A stretch of 64,000 nucleotides of DNA from an uncultured Pseudomonadota bacterium (GCA_947307295.1 CAMZIQ010000003.1:1-64000); one strand, 5' to 3'; shown: positions 25,536 through 35,249, counted from the first letter of the stretch. Numbers and translations are program-made. The notes: generated by a model from the sequence alone, not told the origin.

Positions 25536-26359
25536 TGAATAAAATTGCTTCTTTGCCACCCGTATCAGAAATGATGCGAGAAAGTGGATTAGAACCTAAA
25601 AAGCAGTTTGGGCAAAATTTTTTGTTTGATTTGAATTTAACTGGTCGTATCGCGCGTTCTGTGCCTAATATAGAAAAAACAACAGTGGTAGAAATCGGAC
25701 CAGGACCTGGTGGTTTAACGCGTGCTTTGTTAATGGCTGGTGCTAAAAAAGTTATCGCGATTGAAAAAGACAAAACAACCAATGATATTTTATCGCGAAT
25801 TGTTGATGCTTCGGATGGCAGATTAGAAATAATTTTTGGTGATGCTTTGCGTGTTAATTTAAACGATATCAAAGAATACGCAATTTGTGCTAATTTACCT
25901 TATAATGTCGGGACTGAATTATTAATACAATGGCTTCATAAAATTGCAAGTGGTGAAAAAATAAAATCTTTGACATTAATGTTTCAAAGGGAAGTGGCGC
26001 AACGTATTGTGGCAAAGGTTGGTAATGAACAATATGGACGTTTATCAGTACTTGCAAATTTAATTGCTGATACAAAAATTTTATTTGATGTTCCAAATAC
26101 TGCTTTTGTGCCACGACCAAAGGTGCAATCTGCGGTTGTGCAAATTATACCAAACGCAAAGAAAATAAAAGCAATCAAAGATATAAAAAGTTTGGAAAAA
26201 TTAACTGCGAAATTATTCGGACAACGCCGTAAAATGATACGTGGAATTATAAAAACAGATTGGGAAAAATTTGGATTAACAGGAACAGAACGCGCCGAAG
26301 AAATTTCACCAGAAGTTTTTTTAAAAATATCAAGCATTATTGATGTAAATCTGTTATAA
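25532..26359 (+). CDS. rsmA: 16S rRNA dimethyladenosine transferase RsmA (KsgA)
   Basis: The 275-residue protein has KKQFGQNFLFD, the SAM-binding VVEIGPGPGGLTRALL, IEKD and the active-site CANLPYNVGTELL. It dimethylates A1518 and A1519 of 16S rRNA. Two ATG codons (25532 and 25535) are possible starts; the first overlaps recR. The C-terminal helical domain is complete. Confidence 0.96.
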   Translation: MMNKIASLPPVSEMMRESGLEPKKQFGQNFLFDLNLTGRIARSVPNIEKTTVVEIGPGPGGLTRALLMAGAKKVIAIEKDKTTNDILSRIVDASDGRLEIIFGDALRVNLNDIKEYAICANLPYNVGTELLIQWLHKIASGEKIKSLTLMFQREVAQRIVAKVGNEQYGRLSVLANLIADTKILFDVPNTAFVPRPKVQSAVVQIIPNAKKIKAIKDIKSLEKLTAKLFGQRRKMIRGIIKTDWEKFGLTGTERAEEISPEVFLKISSIIDVNLL

Positions 26360-26382
26360 TAGGAATCAATGGAGGGAAAAAC

Positions 26383-28086
26383 ATGTCAACAGCAACATTA
26401 ATATTTTTCGTAATCGCATTTGTGTCGGTATTTTTTATGCGTTTTTTCAAGATGGGGACTTTGTTAGCCTTTTTGCTTGCAGGTATTTTAGCTGGTCAGC
26501 ATGTTTTTGGTTTGTTTGAACTTTCTGGAACATGGAATTTTCTTGGTGAATTGGGCATAATGTTCTTGTGGTTTAATATCGGTTTACAAATAAATATCAA
26601 AAGATTATGGCAATTGCGCAGAACTATTTTCGGGCTTGGTGCATCCCAGGTTTTAATGGTCGCAATAATATTATTCCCGATTTTAGTGGGTGTCACACAA
26701 TGGACTTTGATTGGAACAATAATGATTTCTTTGATTCTTGCTATGTCCAGTACTTCCGAAGATTTGCAGATATTGATAGATAGAAATCAGTTGCAAACTA
26801 ACATGGGGCGTCAAACTTTCTCTATCTTGTTATTCCAAGATTTATTATCAATCCCTTTACTTGCTATGTTGCCTGTTATGGCTGGTAAGTCTATCAACCT
26901 GGGCGCTTCGGTAATTGATATTTTGGTAATGTCTTTGGGATTGATTTTAGGTGTGGTGGTTGTCGCAAAATTTATTTTAAATCCTTTGTTGCACCTTGTT
27001 GCCAAAGTCCAATCACACGAAGCTTTGGTTTTAGCAATTATGGTAAATATTGCAGTATGGGCTGTTGTGTTAAGTATGATGGGATTACCCCCAGCTTTGG
27101 GTGCTTTCTTGGCTGGTATGTTAATGTCAGAAACAGTTTACAGACATCAAATTAACGCATCCATAGAACCTTATGCTGCTTTGTTTTTAGCGTTCTTCTT
27201 CATTGTTTTGGGGATGGGTATAAATTTACCGTTCTTGATATCGCATAAATTGACGGTATTAGTTGGTGTAGCAGGATTAATAATTATCAAATTCTTTGCA
27301 CTTTATATGGTTGCTCGTGTGCGTCGTGTTTCTGTTCAGGAAGCTTCGTTAATGTCGTTAATATTGGCCCAAGGTGGCGAATTCGGATTATTGATTTTGC
27401 AAACTATGAAAACAAACGGAATAAGTGCGATTCCAATTGAACATCAAGAAATTTTAACAGCAATAATCATTGTATCAATTATGATGACTCCTATATTGTT
27501 GTTAATATATGATAAAATATCAAAGTTCAAAGGTGGTTTTGGTAAAAATTCTAGTAAGAATTTAACAGAAAGAATTAAAGAAGAAACTCCAACAGTAGTT
27601 ATTTGTGGATTTGGTCGTATGGGGCAAATTATCGCGCAAATGTTGGATGCAGAACATATCTCTTATGTGGCAATTGATGGTAATGTAGATGAAGTTATCA
27701 TGGCTCGTGAATTGGGATATAATGTAATTTATGGTGATTCTAAAAAGGCTTCTATTTTACTAGCCACAGGGCTTAAACCTCGCAAAACACGTGCGGTTGT
27801 TATATCGTTGAATGATGAAGTTGTTGCTCATGACATAGTGCATACTTTACACGAAATCGCACCGCGTATTAAAATATTTGCACGCGCACACAGTCTGAAA
27901 TCTTCACAAGAATTGTTAAGCATCGGGGTTAAATCTGCTACGCCTGAAATTATCGAATCTTCGTTTATTTTGGGTTCAGAAGTTTTGGCAAATATTGGTT
28001 TATCTCGTACAAAGATTGATTCTTTGATGGCATATTTACGTGAAAATGGCTATGCAAACGTAAGAAAACCAATAAGTTCGAAATAA
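26383..28086 (+). CDS. Kef-type monovalent cation:proton antiporter with TrkA-N (RCK) domain
   Basis: The 567-residue protein has about twelve N-terminal membrane segments with CPA2 motifs (MSSTSEDLQILIDRN, GRQTFSILLFQDLLSIP) and a C-terminal Rossmann RCK domain from about residue 405 (VVICGFGRMGQIIAQMLD...VAIDGN). It probably moves K+ or Na+ against H+. The Glu in the pore-lining AQGGEFG stretch is present. There is no KefF-like partner nearby. A GGAGG-type site precedes the start. Confidence 0.9.
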   Translation: MSTATLIFFVIAFVSVFFMRFFKMGTLLAFLLAGILAGQHVFGLFELSGTWNFLGELGIMFLWFNIGLQINIKRLWQLRRTIFGLGASQVLMVAIILFPILVGVTQWTLIGTIMISLILAMSSTSEDLQILIDRNQLQTNMGRQTFSILLFQDLLSIPLLAMLPVMAGKSINLGASVIDILVMSLGLILGVVVVAKFILNPLLHLVAKVQSHEALVLAIMVNIAVWAVVLSMMGLPPALGAFLAGMLMSETVYRHQINASIEPYAALFLAFFFIVLGMGINLPFLISHKLTVLVGVAGLIIIKFFALYMVARVRRVSVQEASLMSLILAQGGEFGLLILQTMKTNGISAIPIEHQEILTAIIIVSIMMTPILLLIYDKISKFKGGFGKNSSKNLTERIKEETPTVVICGFGRMGQIIAQMLDAEHISYVAIDGNVDEVIMARELGYNVIYGDSKKASILLATGLKPRKTRAVVISLNDEVVAHDIVHTLHEIAPRIKIFARAHSLKSSQELLSIGVKSATPEIIESSFILGSEVLANIGLSRTKIDSLMAYLRENGYANVRKPISSK

Positions 28087-28145
28087 ACATATTCTGTTTG
28101 ATTTTATAATTTGTAATTGCTATATTTTGGAAAGCGAGGTTTATT

Positions 28146-28703
28146 ATGAAAAGATTTTTCAAATATATAGCAATTATTTTGTGTGTATTTGCACTTGATT
28201 TTCTTTCGAAAACATATCTGTTAAAATTCTTTGCAAACAAATGGGGTGATTCAGTTTATGATCCAAATATTATTTGTGCAAAATGTAATATTAACGGTAT
28301 ATTTGTATCATGGCGTGATTTGATTGGCGGCGATTATGGATTGTCTAATTTATTTAACATCCAATTTATATGGAACCGTGGTGTATCTTTTTCAGCCTTT
28401 AACTTTGTTATGCCGATAATTTTAAGCGTTTTAACAGCGTTAATTATCGCGTGGTTATTGTATTATATGTTTAAAAAATCTTGTAATTATGAACGTTTGC
28501 CTTTGGCATTTATAATCGGTGGCGCTTTGGGGAATTTGGTGGATAGATTACGTTTTGGCGCGGTTGCAGATTTTATACAATGGCATATCGGGGGGCTTTG
28601 GACTTTTCCGGCTATATTTAATGTTGGGGATGTTTTTATAACTTTTGGCGTGTGTTTATACTTGATAAACATGTTTATTAACAGACATAAATGCGCCGCA
28701 TAA
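28146..28703 (+). CDS. lspA: Lipoprotein signal peptidase (SPase II)
   Basis: The 185-residue protein has four membrane helices and both catalytic blocks: GGALGNLVDRLRFGAVADFI and FNVGDVFITFG with the two aspartates. An insertion of about 25 residues (CAKCNINGIFVSW...) follows helix 1. It cleaves prolipoproteins at the lipobox. It sits 15 bp before yidC, so lipoprotein processing and membrane insertion genes are paired. Confidence 0.95.
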   Translation: MKRFFKYIAIILCVFALDFLSKTYLLKFFANKWGDSVYDPNIICAKCNINGIFVSWRDLIGGDYGLSNLFNIQFIWNRGVSFSAFNFVMPIILSVLTALIIAWLLYYMFKKSCNYERLPLAFIIGGALGNLVDRLRFGAVADFIQWHIGGLWTFPAIFNVGDVFITFGVCLYLINMFINRHKCAA

Positions 28704-28718
28704 TCGAAAGGGAAAAAA

Positions 28719-30275
28719 ATGGTAAAATATTTAGATAATAATTCTGGTTTTAATCAATGGAATTCTATGCAGTCACAACAAAAAAAGCCTTCCAGGCTTT
28801 CTGGTTTTTTGTGGTGGGGATTGCTGTTTTTGTTTGCTTGGTGGATAATGGGTATCTGGGTTAAGCCTCAAAACGTAGAAATAGAAAACGTTCAACCTGT
28901 TGCCATAGAACAATCAAATGTGGCAAAGCATAACATCACAGATACTGATATTTCATTTGATGTCCAAGGGTTGCGTGTTTCAAATGTGTCTTTGAATAAA
29001 CATAAAAAAGATTCTAAATCCGAAGAAAGTGTTTCTTTGTTAAGTGCAGAAAATAATTTCATAGAATTGGGATTTATTTCTTCTGATATTAAAACACCAA
29101 ATATAAATACAAATTGGGAAATGAAATCGGGCGCTATGCATTGGAATGCTGGTTCGGGAATTCAGTTTGTACGAAATATTTCTACAGATGGATATGTAAT
29201 CACGATATCGGATACGATTAAAAATAATTCTAATCGTGAAATAAGTGTTGCACCGTATGTCCAAATTGTATCGACTAATAAAGAACAAATGTCATCTGTG
29301 GTAGAAACGGGCGGTGTTGTGTACGCTAATTCAAAATTAGATTATACGAATTGGAATAAATTGAATAAGAAATCCGTTGCGTATTCTACTGTCCGTGGTT
29401 CGTTGGGGTTTGCAGAACAATACTGGGAAACTATCGCATCAATTGATGCGAACGACCAAACTATAAGTTTGAAAAAATCGGGCGATTTGTATTTTGCACA
29501 AACTAATGCTGCACCGATAAAAATTGCTGCAAAAACGGAAAAGGAAATAAATACATATGTATTTGCTGGACCTCGTATGTCAAATCTTTTAAATGCTGCG
29601 GATGCCAAGATTCCGGGGATAAGCAAGACAATGGATTATGGGTGGTTTTGGTTTTTTGCACAGCCTATGTTATGGATGATAAATTTGTTGTTTGCTTTGG
29701 TTGGAAATTATGGAGTGGCTATAATTTTGATGACATTGATTTTGCGTTTGTTGATATGGCCTTTGACACGTAAATCTTATGTATCGACAATGAAAATGCA
29801 AAAGATGCAACCAGAATTGCAAAGGGTACAAAAACTTTATGCGAATGATAAAGCACGTCTTCAAATTGAAATGATGAAAGTATATCAAACGCACAAAACA
29901 TCACCAATGTCAGGGTGTTTGCCTATGTTGATTCAAATACCAATCTTTTTTGCGTTATACAAGGCGTTGTTAATATCTGTTCCGATGCGTTCAGCACACT
30001 TTTTATGGATATCTGATTTAGCAGTAATGGACCCATATTTTATATTGCCGATTTTGATGGGTGCAACAATGTGGTTGCAACAATATTTGCAGACACCTCA
30101 GACGTCTAAGGGTGCAAATGATGCGATTGCTTCTACTCAGCGTGTCATGAAATGGATGCCTGTGTTGTTTACTGTGATGTTTGCATGGATGCCGGCTGGT
30201 TTAGTATTATATTGGACGGTATCAAATTTATTTGGTATATTGCAAATGTATGTAATTAAAAAAACGATAAAATAA
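28719..30275 (+). CDS. yidC: Membrane protein insertase YidC
   Basis: The 518-residue protein has an N-terminal helix (WWGLLFLFAWWIMGIWV), a beta-rich periplasmic domain (about 60-300), and the conserved five-helix insertase core from about 330 (YGWFWFFAQPMLWMINLLF, with the arginine of LILRLLIWPLTRKSY lining the hydrophilic groove). Length is normal for proteobacterial YidC. It inserts membrane proteins alone or with Sec. Confidence 0.97.
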   Translation: MVKYLDNNSGFNQWNSMQSQQKKPSRLSGFLWWGLLFLFAWWIMGIWVKPQNVEIENVQPVAIEQSNVAKHNITDTDISFDVQGLRVSNVSLNKHKKDSKSEESVSLLSAENNFIELGFISSDIKTPNINTNWEMKSGAMHWNAGSGIQFVRNISTDGYVITISDTIKNNSNREISVAPYVQIVSTNKEQMSSVVETGGVVYANSKLDYTNWNKLNKKSVAYSTVRGSLGFAEQYWETIASIDANDQTISLKKSGDLYFAQTNAAPIKIAAKTEKEINTYVFAGPRMSNLLNAADAKIPGISKTMDYGWFWFFAQPMLWMINLLFALVGNYGVAIILMTLILRLLIWPLTRKSYVSTMKMQKMQPELQRVQKLYANDKARLQIEMMKVYQTHKTSPMSGCLPMLIQIPIFFALYKALLISVPMRSAHFLWISDLAVMDPYFILPILMGATMWLQQYLQTPQTSKGANDAIASTQRVMKWMPVLFTVMFAWMPAGLVLYWTVSNLFGILQMYVIKKTIK

Positions 30276-30298
30276 AAATGCCCATTTGGGCATTTTTA
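30275..30298. terminator. Bidirectional terminator after yidC
   Basis: AAAATGCCC/GGGCATTTTT with an ATTT loop; it overlaps the 3' end of the convergent small gene. Confidence 0.85.
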
Positions 30299-30643
30299 TT
30301 TATCAGATAAATATCTAAATAAGGCATCTGGTGTTTGAATTAATATATTATTGATTCTGCATACTCGTTTAGAAAAGGCAACACAAGTTATCGCATGAAT
30401 TTTTAAGATATCTGTCGGTATGTTTTCTACATTATACTTTATGAATGTCCAACCATAATGTTTTAATATGTTCAAATCTTTTTTTCTGATGTTAATATCA
30501 ATAATTTTATTTGTGTGCACGAATTGATAAAGTACTACACGGTTTTTATCTATAATTACAGGGGCGCAATGTTTATATTTATTGCATAACATTTTTGCAT
30601 ACAGCTTATGTGTTTTATTTGAAAATCCGATGTAAACAATCAT
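30296..30643 (-). CDS. Uncharacterised 115-residue protein
   Basis: The start has an AAGG site. The product begins MIVYIGFSNKTHKLYAKMLC and ends in LIQTPDALFRYLSDK; it is basic, with four cysteines and alternating hydrophobic residues, and has no membrane segment. The layout (hydrolase-like start, central Lys/Asp-rich block, HAITCVAFSKRVCRIN) suggests a small alpha/beta protein. I do not recognise a family. It lies downstream of the next small gene on the same strand. Confidence 0.6.
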   Translation of the reverse strand: MIVYIGFSNKTHKLYAKMLCNKYKHCAPVIIDKNRVVLYQFVHTNKIIDINIRKKDLNILKHYGWTFIKYNVENIPTDILKIHAITCVAFSKRVCRINNILIQTPDALFRYLSDK

Positions 30644-30716
30644 AATGAATAACCTTTTCTAAATATATACAAGTATTCTGATTTACCTCCCTTAACCAAT
30701 AAATCAGAATGTTTTA

Positions 30717-31070
30717 TTAATCCACTAGCCAGCCTTTTTTGTGTGCGTATTCGGTTAGTGTATCCATGGCAGATTGCCAAAGCCCAGCAGCTTTATTTTC
30801 ATGATAAATGTATTGATGTGGTGCGCGTCTTTTATCGCCAAATGTTTTCAAGACATTTAATTGTTCATCCGATAATTTTCCACATAAATAAAGCTTTGTT
30901 ATTAACGTTTCTACATCTAATAATTCACAAGGCCTGCGAATTGATGAATGATTATGATTAAATCCGTTTTGTACAGATTTAGAATATAAAAACCAGAACC
31001 AAAGTTGTTCTGCATTTTGAAATTTTTCCGAATGTGATAGTTCTTGATTTTGTAAAACATTAGTGTTCAT
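30717..31070 (-). CDS. Uncharacterised 117-residue protein
   Basis: An AAGGAG site is upstream. The product has a Trp/Phe-rich helix (AEQLWFWFLYSKSVQNGF), RRPCELLDVETLITKLYLCGKL and a C-terminal LWQSAMDTLTEYAHKKGW helix, so it is probably a small helical protein. The length and blocks look conserved rather than random, but I cannot name the family. It lies between two hairpins upstream of the T4SS genes' terminator. Confidence 0.7.
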   Translation of the reverse strand: MNTNVLQNQELSHSEKFQNAEQLWFWFLYSKSVQNGFNHNHSSIRRPCELLDVETLITKLYLCGKLSDEQLNVLKTFGDKRRAPHQYIYHENKAAGLWQSAMDTLTEYAHKKGWLVD

Positions 31071-31173
31071 AGTTTTCTCCTTTTTAATAAGTTAATTTGT
31101 ATCGTTTTAAAGACACAACAAAAATTAGAATAAAAATTGAATTATGTAAAACAATACAACTGTAAATAGAAAC

Positions 31174-31195
31174 TCGAATCGGAAAACCGATTCGA
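31174..31195. other. Perfect inverted repeat
   Basis: TCGAATCGG/CCGATTCGA around AAAA is a perfect 9-bp palindrome, 105 bp upstream of the 30717-31070 gene, with a T-run downstream on the forward strand. A partial second copy (TTCGAATCGATTTTATCGGAT) is about 20 bp further on. It may be an operator or a terminator. Confidence 0.5.
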
Positions 31196-31237
31196 AATAC
31201 GTTTTTTTAAAAATGAATTCGAATCGATTTTATCGGA

Positions 31238-31260
31238 TAAAAAAATCCGCCGAAGCGGAT
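31238..31260 (-). terminator. Terminator of the virB8-9-10 operon
   Basis: On the reverse strand ATCCGC-TTCG-GCGGAT has a UUCG tetraloop and is followed by TTTTTTA. Confidence 0.9.
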
Positions 31261-31269
31261 AATGTAGCT

Positions 31270-33738
31270 TTAATCAACTATTGTTGGTGGGAAACAATCG
31301 CCGCCTGCATCAGGACAACAATTCCATCCATCATCACCCATATCTGTATATGTTTCACCAGGACAGCAACCATTTTCATCAAAAGGCACGCCATCACCAC
31401 AATCCAAAGTCGGTTCTGCTGGTGCAGCTGATGAAGAACCTTTTGCAAAAGGATTTATGATGTTGCCATCTGCATCATAACTTAATCCCAAAACTTCAGT
31501 ATTATATTGTTTTTCTTTTTCTTCATCGCCACCAAATGTATTTTCCCATTTTCCAGTTGTCGCGTTCCAAGAAGTTCCATATTCTTCTTTTTTTGCGTCT
31601 GATTTTGCTTGGACTTGTTTGTTATACGCGTCTTGTTTTGCATTATTTATCGCGGTATAATTTTGCGCTTCGCAATACGCCAATACTGTTCGATAATCAT
31701 AACCAGAAGATACCCAAGAGCCATCATCTTTTATTGTGACTTTGCCATTTTTTTGTTCGCAATAGTTATTTAAGTTAAATGAACGAACTTGTCCTTTCCA
31801 TGCGGCTATGTTTGCTTCTGATGCTGGTTGAACTTTATTTTTTAATTGTGACCATGAACGCCTTTCCGCATTTGTATCATACTTTGCTATTGCACATTTT
31901 TTATCGCTTTTTTCTGGGTCACCACAAGTGACAACCAAATCTACCGGTGAAAATACATTTATACGTGTTCCTGCCGCAATAGAAAATGGTGGCACAGTAT
32001 TATCAATTGCATCAACAATCAGTTTCTGGGTAATTTTATTCCAAGTATTTATAATATCTTGCTTTGCCATTTCCGAAGAACGAATAGTCCCAGATTGAAC
32101 AATTGTATTATTGTCCAAATCAATTTGATTTATAACAGTATCTGTTATAGGTGCAATCATATTAACAGCCGCAGGCACCAAAGCCGTCAATATAGGCATA
32201 ACCATTTGTTCAACATAATCAGTACTGCCATGACCTGGGACCCCCATGCGCCCTTGGGCATCGCCAGAATATGGATCTTGATCTTCCCCTTTGAAGTTAA
32301 ATTCAACACCATCTGGACGGATAAATTGATACCATCTTATGTTCATGCGACCAAATGCCTGATAAGGTCCAGGTAATTCTCCTTCTAGATATCCCATTAA
32401 CAATGTTCCTGTGGGGATAATTATTGTGCGTCCATTGTCTGAATAAACATTTCTATCTACGGTTGCACGTACAGGAATGCTGTGATTTTTTCCTTGGGGT
32501 GTTTTACCATCTTTAGCATATCCATAAACACTTGGGTCCGCACGAACTTCTGAAACTATCGTTGCAGGAATCGGTTTGAATTGACGTAATATAAAAGTCC
32601 TGTCGTATGGTTGTGATGAAACAATATGTTCTGGAGAAGAAGGTTCAAAACTTACATCAGAAACTTCATTTTTTGTTTCTTCAAATTTGCTTTTCCAGTC
32701 TGTTGCTTGTATATCACCTTCTACTTTCCATATTGCATCTTCGCCCCAAGACCCATTAACAGCACGTGCAGCCCTTGATTTTGATGAATCAGAATTTGAT
32801 AATTGTGGAACTTTTAAATTTCTATCATGAACATTTCTGTATCCGATATGGTCAGAATCAGTCCCAATTTTCGAACCATCTTTTAACGAAGTGATAACCC
32901 CAGTTTTTAAATTGTATTCACCCGTAGGTTTTGAACAATCTTTATCTGAAAATGGGTGAAAATAATTTGCACCACGTTCAGGTCTTATCCAGCCAATCTG
33001 ACGACCAGAAGCATCATACCCAGGAATAGCAAATTCGGAACATTGTTTCGGAGGCATGACAGGTCTTTCCGGTTTTTCAGGTGTTCCAACAGGTTCTTTA
33101 TCAATTGGTTTTTCAAAAGGATTAGGAACCGCTATTTCACGTATTTCATCATTTGGGTCCTTTTCAGGTTCTGGTTCTATAATCGGTTCTGGTTCCGGTT
33201 CGGGTTCAACAATTGGTTCCGGCTCAGGCTCTGGTTCCGGTTCAACAATTGGTTCTGGTTCTGCATAAGCACTAAAATCAACAGGAATTTCTGCTTGATT
33301 TATAATTTCTTCTTGGGATTCTACATACCAATTAATAACCAAAGTTGTTTGAGACTGTGTCTGGGGCGCAACTGGTTTATAAGTGACATTTATTTTGCAA
33401 CCTGTTGTAGCCATATCCAAACAATCATTTGAAACTATGAATCCTTTTGCTGATATTTTTGTGCTGTCTATGACAACAGGCATATTCACAGAAATATTTA
33501 CAGCTTTACGAGAAACATCACCAACCTTTACATTTTCAAATTCAATACTATTTGGATTAAATTCAAACACAGGTGGTTGGTTGCCTTCTTCAACAGGCTT
33601 ATCATTAGTAGATTTGCTGGTTATCAACAATGTCAACAATATGATAACAATTAAAAAAGCCACGACCAACAACAACCATTGAACATATTTTGGTGTGCTG
33701 GAACGAAAATCGTCAAATTGTTCTTTTATGTTTTTCAT
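31270..33738 (-). CDS. virB10: VirB10/TrbI-like type IV secretion core protein with Ig-like, E/P-repeat and Cys-rich extra parts
   Basis: The 822-residue protein has an inner-membrane helix (about 19-40: VQWLLLVVAFLIVIILLTLLI), then an Ig-like/ASH-type domain (about 55-155), a long EP-rich repeat of roughly 40 residues, a variable region, and the VirB10 C-terminal barrel (from about 440: TIIIPTGTLLMGYLEGEL, then VEFNFKGEDQDPYSGDAQGRMGVPG, and two helices with IAAGTRINVFSPVDLVV). The C-terminus adds about 45 residues with seven cysteines (CGDG...CCPGE...CCPDAGGDC). A bridge from inner to outer membrane is the family role. It is the third gene of the unit, six bases after virB9. Confidence 0.85.
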   Translation of the reverse strand: MKNIKEQFDDFRSSTPKYVQWLLLVVAFLIVIILLTLLITSKSTNDKPVEEGNQPPVFEFNPNSIEFENVKVGDVSRKAVNISVNMPVVIDSTKISAKGFIVSNDCLDMATTGCKINVTYKPVAPQTQSQTTLVINWYVESQEEIINQAEIPVDFSAYAEPEPIVEPEPEPEPEPIVEPEPEPEPIIEPEPEKDPNDEIREIAVPNPFEKPIDKEPVGTPEKPERPVMPPKQCSEFAIPGYDASGRQIGWIRPERGANYFHPFSDKDCSKPTGEYNLKTGVITSLKDGSKIGTDSDHIGYRNVHDRNLKVPQLSNSDSSKSRAARAVNGSWGEDAIWKVEGDIQATDWKSKFEETKNEVSDVSFEPSSPEHIVSSQPYDRTFILRQFKPIPATIVSEVRADPSVYGYAKDGKTPQGKNHSIPVRATVDRNVYSDNGRTIIIPTGTLLMGYLEGELPGPYQAFGRMNIRWYQFIRPDGVEFNFKGEDQDPYSGDAQGRMGVPGHGSTDYVEQMVMPILTALVPAAVNMIAPITDTVINQIDLDNNTIVQSGTIRSSEMAKQDIINTWNKITQKLIVDAIDNTVPPFSIAAGTRINVFSPVDLVVTCGDPEKSDKKCAIAKYDTNAERRSWSQLKNKVQPASEANIAAWKGQVRSFNLNNYCEQKNGKVTIKDDGSWVSSGYDYRTVLAYCEAQNYTAINNAKQDAYNKQVQAKSDAKKEEYGTSWNATTGKWENTFGGDEEKEKQYNTEVLGLSYDADGNIINPFAKGSSSAAPAEPTLDCGDGVPFDENGCCPGETYTDMGDDGWNCCPDAGGDCFPPTIVD

Positions 33739-33744
33739 TTTGTT

Positions 33745-35220
33745 TTACTGTATTCTAACCACATGACAACTTGTATCACTGTACTTCAACAATTGATCAC
33801 ATAACTTTTGTGCAGTATCTATATCAGGCAAAGGACCTATGCGTAAACGATATAAATGTGCTGCTGAAGAATTTGTGCCCAAATCTCCGACACCTTGGGC
33901 ATCAACAGCAAAGAATACACTATTTTCATACGGTGTTAAAATACCAACACCACTATCGCCACTAAATTTAGACAATAACTTAGCCCAATAATCATTCAAT
34001 GCTTTAACAGAAGTGTCAGACTTTAATTCAACCGCAACCCCAGCCTGATTACTTGTAATCAATGGGATATTTGTTTGTGGTAAATAAGAACCTGCTGTTG
34101 CATGTGTCGCAGGAATAGCTTCGCCACCACCAGATACATTCACGCCATCAACAGCGTATGCCATATTATTGGGTTGATTATAAACGTATGTAGGTGTTGT
34201 AGAATAATAATCATTTACGTTTGCATCTATTGCATATTGTTCGTCTGTGTATGCAATCGCGTTCAAGGATTGATTCGCCGCCAATGATTGAGCCACATTC
34301 GCTTCTGCCAAAGCCATTACAGATGCCGTATCCGCAATCAAGAATGGCTTTTCACGTTTTTTGATACATACAATTCTTTGCCCACTACGTAAAACCATAT
34401 CCCCCACAGCTTCAACAATTAACAAGCGACCATCTTCGCCGTCTGTGCGGAAACTTACAGGACTTTCACCACCTTCGACCAGAAGAGATACCACAGGTCT
34501 TTGTGTCATGGAAATAACTTTATCCCCGAAATCAATGTATGTAAATATTCTATCACGCCATACGCGTTCAGGCGCAATCACATAATCATCAGGGTTTGGA
34601 ACAAAGATATCCAAATCAAAACGGAATTCAGAAGGATCTATTTTCATAGTTTTTATCCAACCATAATCTTCGCCATCAACACCAATCGTAGACGTATTAG
34701 ATGCCGCCTTTTTAAATATAGACCCCATCGTTCCAGAAGTTGTCGGTTTTGATGCAACAGCATTAGAACCACCGGCAGCAGAAATATCAACCTGAGAATA
34801 GGTGATTTCACCAGAATTAATAGGATATGCACGCAAATAAAATATGTATGTATTACCAGATTGTCCCGTCACAATCATATTTGTATCGTTTCCATTGTTG
34901 CCGGAAGATGGAGTTATGTACATTGTCTGAGAACCTTGTGCGGTATCAATACTGAACAACGATTCATCGCCCGTGACAACATCAGCAATTTTTTCACCCG
35001 CAGGCAAATTTACCAAAGTTGCCATCCCTGCACGCGTTTTTATCGGTAATACAGTTCCCGTAGACCATGTTAAATTAGCATAACCAGGTTTTGTGGAACC
35101 ATTCGTCATATTTGCATTTGGATTATCCCAGGCTTGCTGAAAAACTGCCATTGCAGGACAAGTACAACAAAGCACCGCCACCAAAGAAACATTCATTTTA
35201 AAAAATTTCATAAGAGTCAT
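33745..35220 (-). CDS. virB9: VirB9/TrbG/CagX-like type IV secretion protein with C-terminal SPOR domain
   Basis: The 491-residue protein (VirB9 is usually about 270) has a signal peptide (CCTCPAMA end), the VirB9 N-terminal domain (VNLPAGEKIADVVTGDESLF, MIVTGQSGNTYIFYLRAY), the C-terminal domain (DYGWIKTMKID, FTYIDFGDKV, MVLRSGQRIVCI), a linker, and a terminal SPOR-like segment (HLYRLRIGPLPDIDTAQKLC...VVRIQ). VirB9 forms the outer-membrane core ring with VirB7 and VirB10; no virB7 is visible here, so the SPOR tail may anchor the ring to peptidoglycan (inference). Start chosen at 35220 with AAAGGAAAGGA upstream. Confidence 0.85.
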   Translation of the reverse strand: MTLMKFFKMNVSLVAVLCCTCPAMAVFQQAWDNPNANMTNGSTKPGYANLTWSTGTVLPIKTRAGMATLVNLPAGEKIADVVTGDESLFSIDTAQGSQTMYITPSSGNNGNDTNMIVTGQSGNTYIFYLRAYPINSGEITYSQVDISAAGGSNAVASKPTTSGTMGSIFKKAASNTSTIGVDGEDYGWIKTMKIDPSEFRFDLDIFVPNPDDYVIAPERVWRDRIFTYIDFGDKVISMTQRPVVSLLVEGGESPVSFRTDGEDGRLLIVEAVGDMVLRSGQRIVCIKKREKPFLIADTASVMALAEANVAQSLAANQSLNAIAYTDEQYAIDANVNDYYSTTPTYVYNQPNNMAYAVDGVNVSGGGEAIPATHATAGSYLPQTNIPLITSNQAGVAVELKSDTSVKALNDYWAKLLSKFSGDSGVGILTPYENSVFFAVDAQGVGDLGTNSSAAHLYRLRIGPLPDIDTAQKLCDQLLKYSDTSCHVVRIQ

Positions 35221-35249
35221 AGCTCACAATCCTTTCCTTTCAAATATTT

